Positions 61,216-64,000 of a DNA stretch of 64,000 nt are shown here, in pieces. Source of the DNA: Nonomuraea guangzhouensis (GTDB lineage: Bacteria; Actinomycetota; Actinomycetes; Streptosporangiales; Streptosporangiaceae); assembly GCF_019396345.1 (NCBI RefSeq), contig NZ_JAHKRM010000010.1, positions 124,001 to 188,000 on the forward strand, read 5' to 3'. The position numbers and the translations under genes are program-made. How positions within the stretch are numbered: position 1 is the first letter of the stretch; each line of letters starts with the position of its first letter. The notes under the pieces were generated by a model, which saw nothing but the letters and a program-made list of their open reading frames with translations, was not told where the DNA came from and did no database searches.

Positions 61216-62699
61216 CGGGTGAACACTCCCATCTGGGTGGGCGGCCCGACCTCGGGGTCGTCGTCGCCGACCGGCTTGAAGGTGACCTGGTAGCCGTAAT
61301 CATCGGCCACCCGCGAGGCCCACGCGGCGAACTCGGCGCGGGTCCACTCGAAGCGGTGGTCACGGTGGCGCAGCCCGGTCAGGAACTCGTAGCGGGGGTT
61401 GTACTCGATGTTCGGGGTGGTCACGAGCACGTGCTGGGGCCGGGCGTGGCCGAACACCACGCGTTCGAGCGCCGCCAGACGCGGCGGGTCGACGTGCTCG
61501 ATCACCTCCATGAGCACGGCCGCGTCATAGCCGGACAGCCGCTTGTCGGTGTAGGTGAGCGCGCCCTGGAACAGCGTCAGTCTGGCCCGTTTGCTGTCGG
61601 GCATCCGGTCCAGCCTGAGCTTGCGCGCGGCGATGGTGAGCGCCATCGCCGAGACATCCATCCCGGCGACCCTGGCGAACCTGGGCCTGGCCAGCATCGC
61701 GCCGACCAGCTCGCCCTGACCGCAGCCGAGGTCGATCACGCTCGTCGCGCCGATCTCCTCCAGGGTCTCCAGTACGGCCTCGCGCCGCCTGACGTTGAGC
61801 GCCTTCGGCTTGGCCTCCGGCGCACTGCCCGGCGCGCTGCCCGGCGCATCGCTCGGCGCGTCGCCCTGCGCTTCGGCCTCCGCGGCGGCCGCCTCGTCGG
61901 CCGCGGTCTCCCCCGCCGCCGCGTCCTCGTCGACCGCGGGCTCCAGCTGCTCCTCGGTCTCGTCGCCGAGCTCGGCCAGCCTGGCCAGCGCCGTCCGGGC
62001 CAGCGCCCAGCGGCGGCCCAGGTAGCGCCGCATGATCAGGCCGCGCTCCGGGTGCGCGTACAGCCAGCCCTCACCGGCTCTGACCAGCTTGTCCACCTCG
62101 TCGGGCGCGATCCAGTAGTGCTTGCCGTCGTCGAGCACGGGCAGCAGCACGTACAGGTGGTTGAGGGCGTCGGCCAGCCGTACGGTCCCGCTGAGCGTCA
62201 GCCGCACGTAACGCGAGTCGCCCCACTCGGGAAACCCCTCGTCCAGGGGTACGGCCAGCGCCTCGACGGCCCAGCCGAGCGGCTCGAACAGCCGGGCCGC
62301 CAGCTCGGGCCCGCCACGGCAGGGCAGCGCCGGCAGCCCGATCACCAGCGGCATCGGCCGGCCCGGCAGGTCCGGCCGGGCCTTGCACCGCCCGGCCCGC
62401 GCGGTCCGGAAGACGTCACCCAGGGCCACGGCCAGCAGCGAGGAGGCGGCGTAGGGCCGGTCGTTGACGTACTGGGACAGGCTGAAGTCGGGCGAGTTCT
62501 TGCCGCGTGACCGGACCAGCGCGATCGGGTCGACGTCGAGCAGCAGCGCCGCCGTGCAGCGCCCCTCGCCGGACTCCGGGTAGAAGACCGTGGCCGTACC
62601 GAACGACTGGCCGAACTCCTGCACCCGATCTGGATGCTTGTGCAGGAGAAAGCCCAGATCGGTGGCAGGTGTGGCGGTGGTCGAAATGGTCAGCAGCAC
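61212..62699 (-). CDS. hen1: Hen1 3'-terminal RNA ribose 2'-O-methyltransferase, RNA-repair partner
   Basis: A 495-residue protein with an N-terminal domain (1-245) that activates the Pnkp ligase, an Ala/Glu/Asp-rich low-complexity linker (about 250-305) and a C-terminal methyltransferase. SAM binds at DLGCGQGELVG near residue 322; the metal-binding set is EVIEHVDPPRLAALE near 395, and TTPNIEYNPRYEFLTGLRHRDHRFEWTR, split around RHRDH, completes the Hen1 signature. It methylates the 2'-OH at the break so that the repaired RNA resists renewed cutting. It is translationally coupled to Pnkp. Confidence 0.95.
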   Translation of the reverse strand: MLLTISTTATPATDLGFLLHKHPDRVQEFGQSFGTATVFYPESGEGRCTAALLLDVDPIALVRSRGKNSPDFSLSQYVNDRPYAASSLLAVALGDVFRTARAGRCKARPDLPGRPMPLVIGLPALPCRGGPELAARLFEPLGWAVEALAVPLDEGFPEWGDSRYVRLTLSGTVRLADALNHLYVLLPVLDDGKHYWIAPDEVDKLVRAGEGWLYAHPERGLIMRRYLGRRWALARTALARLAELGDETEEQLEPAVDEDAAAGETAADEAAAAEAEAQGDAPSDAPGSAPGSAPEAKPKALNVRRREAVLETLEEIGATSVIDLGCGQGELVGAMLARPRFARVAGMDVSAMALTIAARKLRLDRMPDSKRARLTLFQGALTYTDKRLSGYDAAVLMEVIEHVDPPRLAALERVVFGHARPQHVLVTTPNIEYNPRYEFLTGLRHRDHRFEWTRAEFAAWASRVADDYGYQVTFKPVGDDDPEVGPPTQMGVFTR

Positions 62700-62744
62700 C
62701 CGGCAAGTGTGCCGTAGTCCAACGAAGGGGCGCCAACGGATATG

Positions 62745-63659
62745 TCAGACGTGCGGCAGGACCTCGGCCGCGATCAGCTCCAGGTGTTCGAGGTCGGACA
62801 GGTCCATGACCTGGAGATACACACGCTCGGCGCCGAGCTCGCCGAACCGGCCGATCTTGTCGACCACCTCGGCCGGGGTTCCCGCGAGGCCGCCTTCCCG
62901 CAGACCGGCCAGGTCCTGCCCGATGGCGACCGCGCGCCGGTCGAGCTCGGCCTGGTCACGGCCGACGCAGACGGTCTGCGCCGCCGAAAGGATCACGGTG
63001 CGGCCGGTCTCGGCCGTCGCCTCCCGTACCCGGTCATAGGCCTCGCCCGTGTCCGACAGGGTCCTGAACGGCACGTTGTACTCGTCGGCGAAGGCGGCCA
63101 CCAGCCGGGGCGTGCGCTTGGCGCCGGTGCCGCCGATGATGATCGGCGGGTGCGGGCGCTGGACCGGCTTGGGCAGCGCGGGCGAGTCGACGAGACGGTA
63201 GTACCTGCCCTCGAACGAGTAGGACTTCTCCGCCGTCCAGAGTCCTTGGATGATCTCCAGCTGCTCCTCGAACCGGCCGAACCGCTCGCCCACCGGCGGG
63301 AACGGGATGCCGTACGCGGTGTGCTCCTGGTCGAACCAGCCGGTGCCGAGGCCCAGCTCGACCCTGCCGCCGCTCATCTGGTCCACCTGCGCGACGCTGA
63401 TGGCCAGCGGCCCCGGCAGCCGGAACGTGGCCGGGCTCACCAGCGTGCCCAACCTGATCCGGGAGGTCTCCCTGGCCAGCGCGGCCAGCGTGAGCCAGGC
63501 GTCGGTCGAACCCGGGCCCGGGTCACCCGCCCCGATGCGCAGGTAATGGTCGGACCGGAAGAACGCGTCGAAGCCCAGCCGTTCCGTGGCCTGGGCGACG
63601 GCGAGCAGGTCATCGTAGGTGGCACCCTGCTGGGGCTCGGTGAAGATCCGCAACTTCAT
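62745..63659 (-). CDS. LLM-class F420-dependent oxidoreductase
   Basis: A 304-residue TIM-barrel enzyme of the luciferase-like superfamily, F420-dependent type. FDAFFRSDHYLRIG near residue 30, SRIRLGTLVSPATFRLPG near 66 and GRVELGLGTGWFDQEH near 96 are characteristic, and IIIGGTGAKRTPRLVAAFADEYN near 175 forms the phosphate-binding part with its central GTG. Such enzymes reduce or oxidise small molecules with the deazaflavin F420; the substrate is unknown. It lies 45 bp upstream of hen1 on the same strand and might be co-transcribed, with no clear functional link. Confidence 0.88.
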   Translation of the reverse strand: MKLRIFTEPQQGATYDDLLAVAQATERLGFDAFFRSDHYLRIGAGDPGPGSTDAWLTLAALARETSRIRLGTLVSPATFRLPGPLAISVAQVDQMSGGRVELGLGTGWFDQEHTAYGIPFPPVGERFGRFEEQLEIIQGLWTAEKSYSFEGRYYRLVDSPALPKPVQRPHPPIIIGGTGAKRTPRLVAAFADEYNVPFRTLSDTGEAYDRVREATAETGRTVILSAAQTVCVGRDQAELDRRAVAIGQDLAGLREGGLAGTPAEVVDKIGRFGELGAERVYLQVMDLSDLEHLELIAAEVLPHV

Positions 63660-63793
63660 AAGGCCATTATCCGCTCACGTACCACCACACATGGGACGAC
63701 TCCTGGAGAATGCCCCCGACCCACCACGCCGCCCCCGCGACAGCCATAGGATTTTGTGAGCAACGTGGCTCTTGTCGGCGATGGAGGGGTGAG

Positions 63794-64000
63794 ATGGCGA
63801 CCCGTCCGGAGACGGCGAAGAAGATCCTCCTTTACTGGATGGACGCCTCGGTCGCCCTGATGGCCGCCCTTCTCTCCATAGCGATCATCACCTCGGCCGA
63901 CGAGCGGCGGATCTCCGTACCGCACGCGGTGGCCGCCGAGGTCTGCCTGCTGGCCTCGCTGGTGTTCGGCCTCCTCGTCCTGCGGGACGCCTTCGACGAT
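63794..64000 (+). CDS. Small membrane protein (3' truncated by window edge)
   Basis: The frame starts at ATG 63794 with GGAGGGG five bases before it and is open for 69 codons to the last base. Two hydrophobic segments are visible (LMAALLSIAIITS and VCLLASLVFGLLVL) separated by a short charged loop. TAGGAT at 63747-63752 could be its -10 element. The family is not recognisable from this part. Confidence 0.6.
   Translation, partial: MATRPETAKKILLYWMDASVALMAALLSIAIITSADERRISVPHAVAAEVCLLASLVFGLLVLRDAFDD

Overview
The window reads as chromosomal DNA of a high-GC actinomycete. GC is about 70 percent, GTG starts are common, genes are tightly packed with many 4-bp ATGA/GTGA overlaps, and the families present (SARP regulator, SSI-type protease inhibitor, PadR and ROK regulators, LLM F420 oxidoreductase, XRE-TPR regulator with an RsbW-like ATPase) are typical of filamentous actinomycetes. 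I lean towards Streptosporangiales (Nonomuraea-like), but that is an impression and not a demonstrated placement.

Layout. 1-6.6 kb: end of a fatty-acid beta-oxidation dehydrogenase, an SSI-like secreted inhibitor, an amino-acid permease, dxs (isoprenoid precursor synthesis) and two tandem secreted zinc metallopeptidases. 6.6-11 kb: a xylose-type ABC import operon (binding protein, ATPase, permease) ending in a ROK regulator, with a candidate operator upstream. 11.3-15.5 kb: a LuxR remnant, a TauE/SafE permease, a MazEF-type toxin-antitoxin pair, and a TetR regulator divergent from a DrrAB-type exporter with three operator-like repeats between them. 15.7-28 kb: aconitase with a composite control region, a YdjM-like membrane protein, PadR/DUF1707 genes, a hydrolase/MFS pair, a two-component system and secreted proteins.

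Accessory stretch, 27.7-40.8 kb: an RsbW-like/XRE-TPR regulatory locus, an IS701-family relic, a complete-looking group II intron, a low-GC gene of unknown function, a 1,863-residue secreted LamG/DNRLRE protein, and a dead serine resolvase beside an apparently preserved res-like site.

40.9-47 kb: a large SARP-AAA-TPR regulator divergent from a hemerythrin/DUF4267/FAD-oxidoreductase operon, with three 11-bp-spaced heptamers in the shared promoter. 48.2-56.7 kb: the most notable region, a compact four-gene minus-strand operon (flavin oxidoreductase, enediyne-type iterative PKS, its hot-dog thioesterase, an LCM-family methyltransferase) with none of the accessory genes that normally make an enediyne. 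It should make a polyene chain that is oxidised and methylated rather than a classical enediyne.

56.7-64 kb: a Mug-type DNA glycosylase, a sugar porter, the Pnkp-Hen1 RNA-repair pair, an F420-type oxidoreductase and the start of a small membrane protein. No tRNA, rRNA or CRISPR array was seen. Three genes (histidine kinase, SARP, PKS) carry in-frame minisatellites in linker or lid regions.
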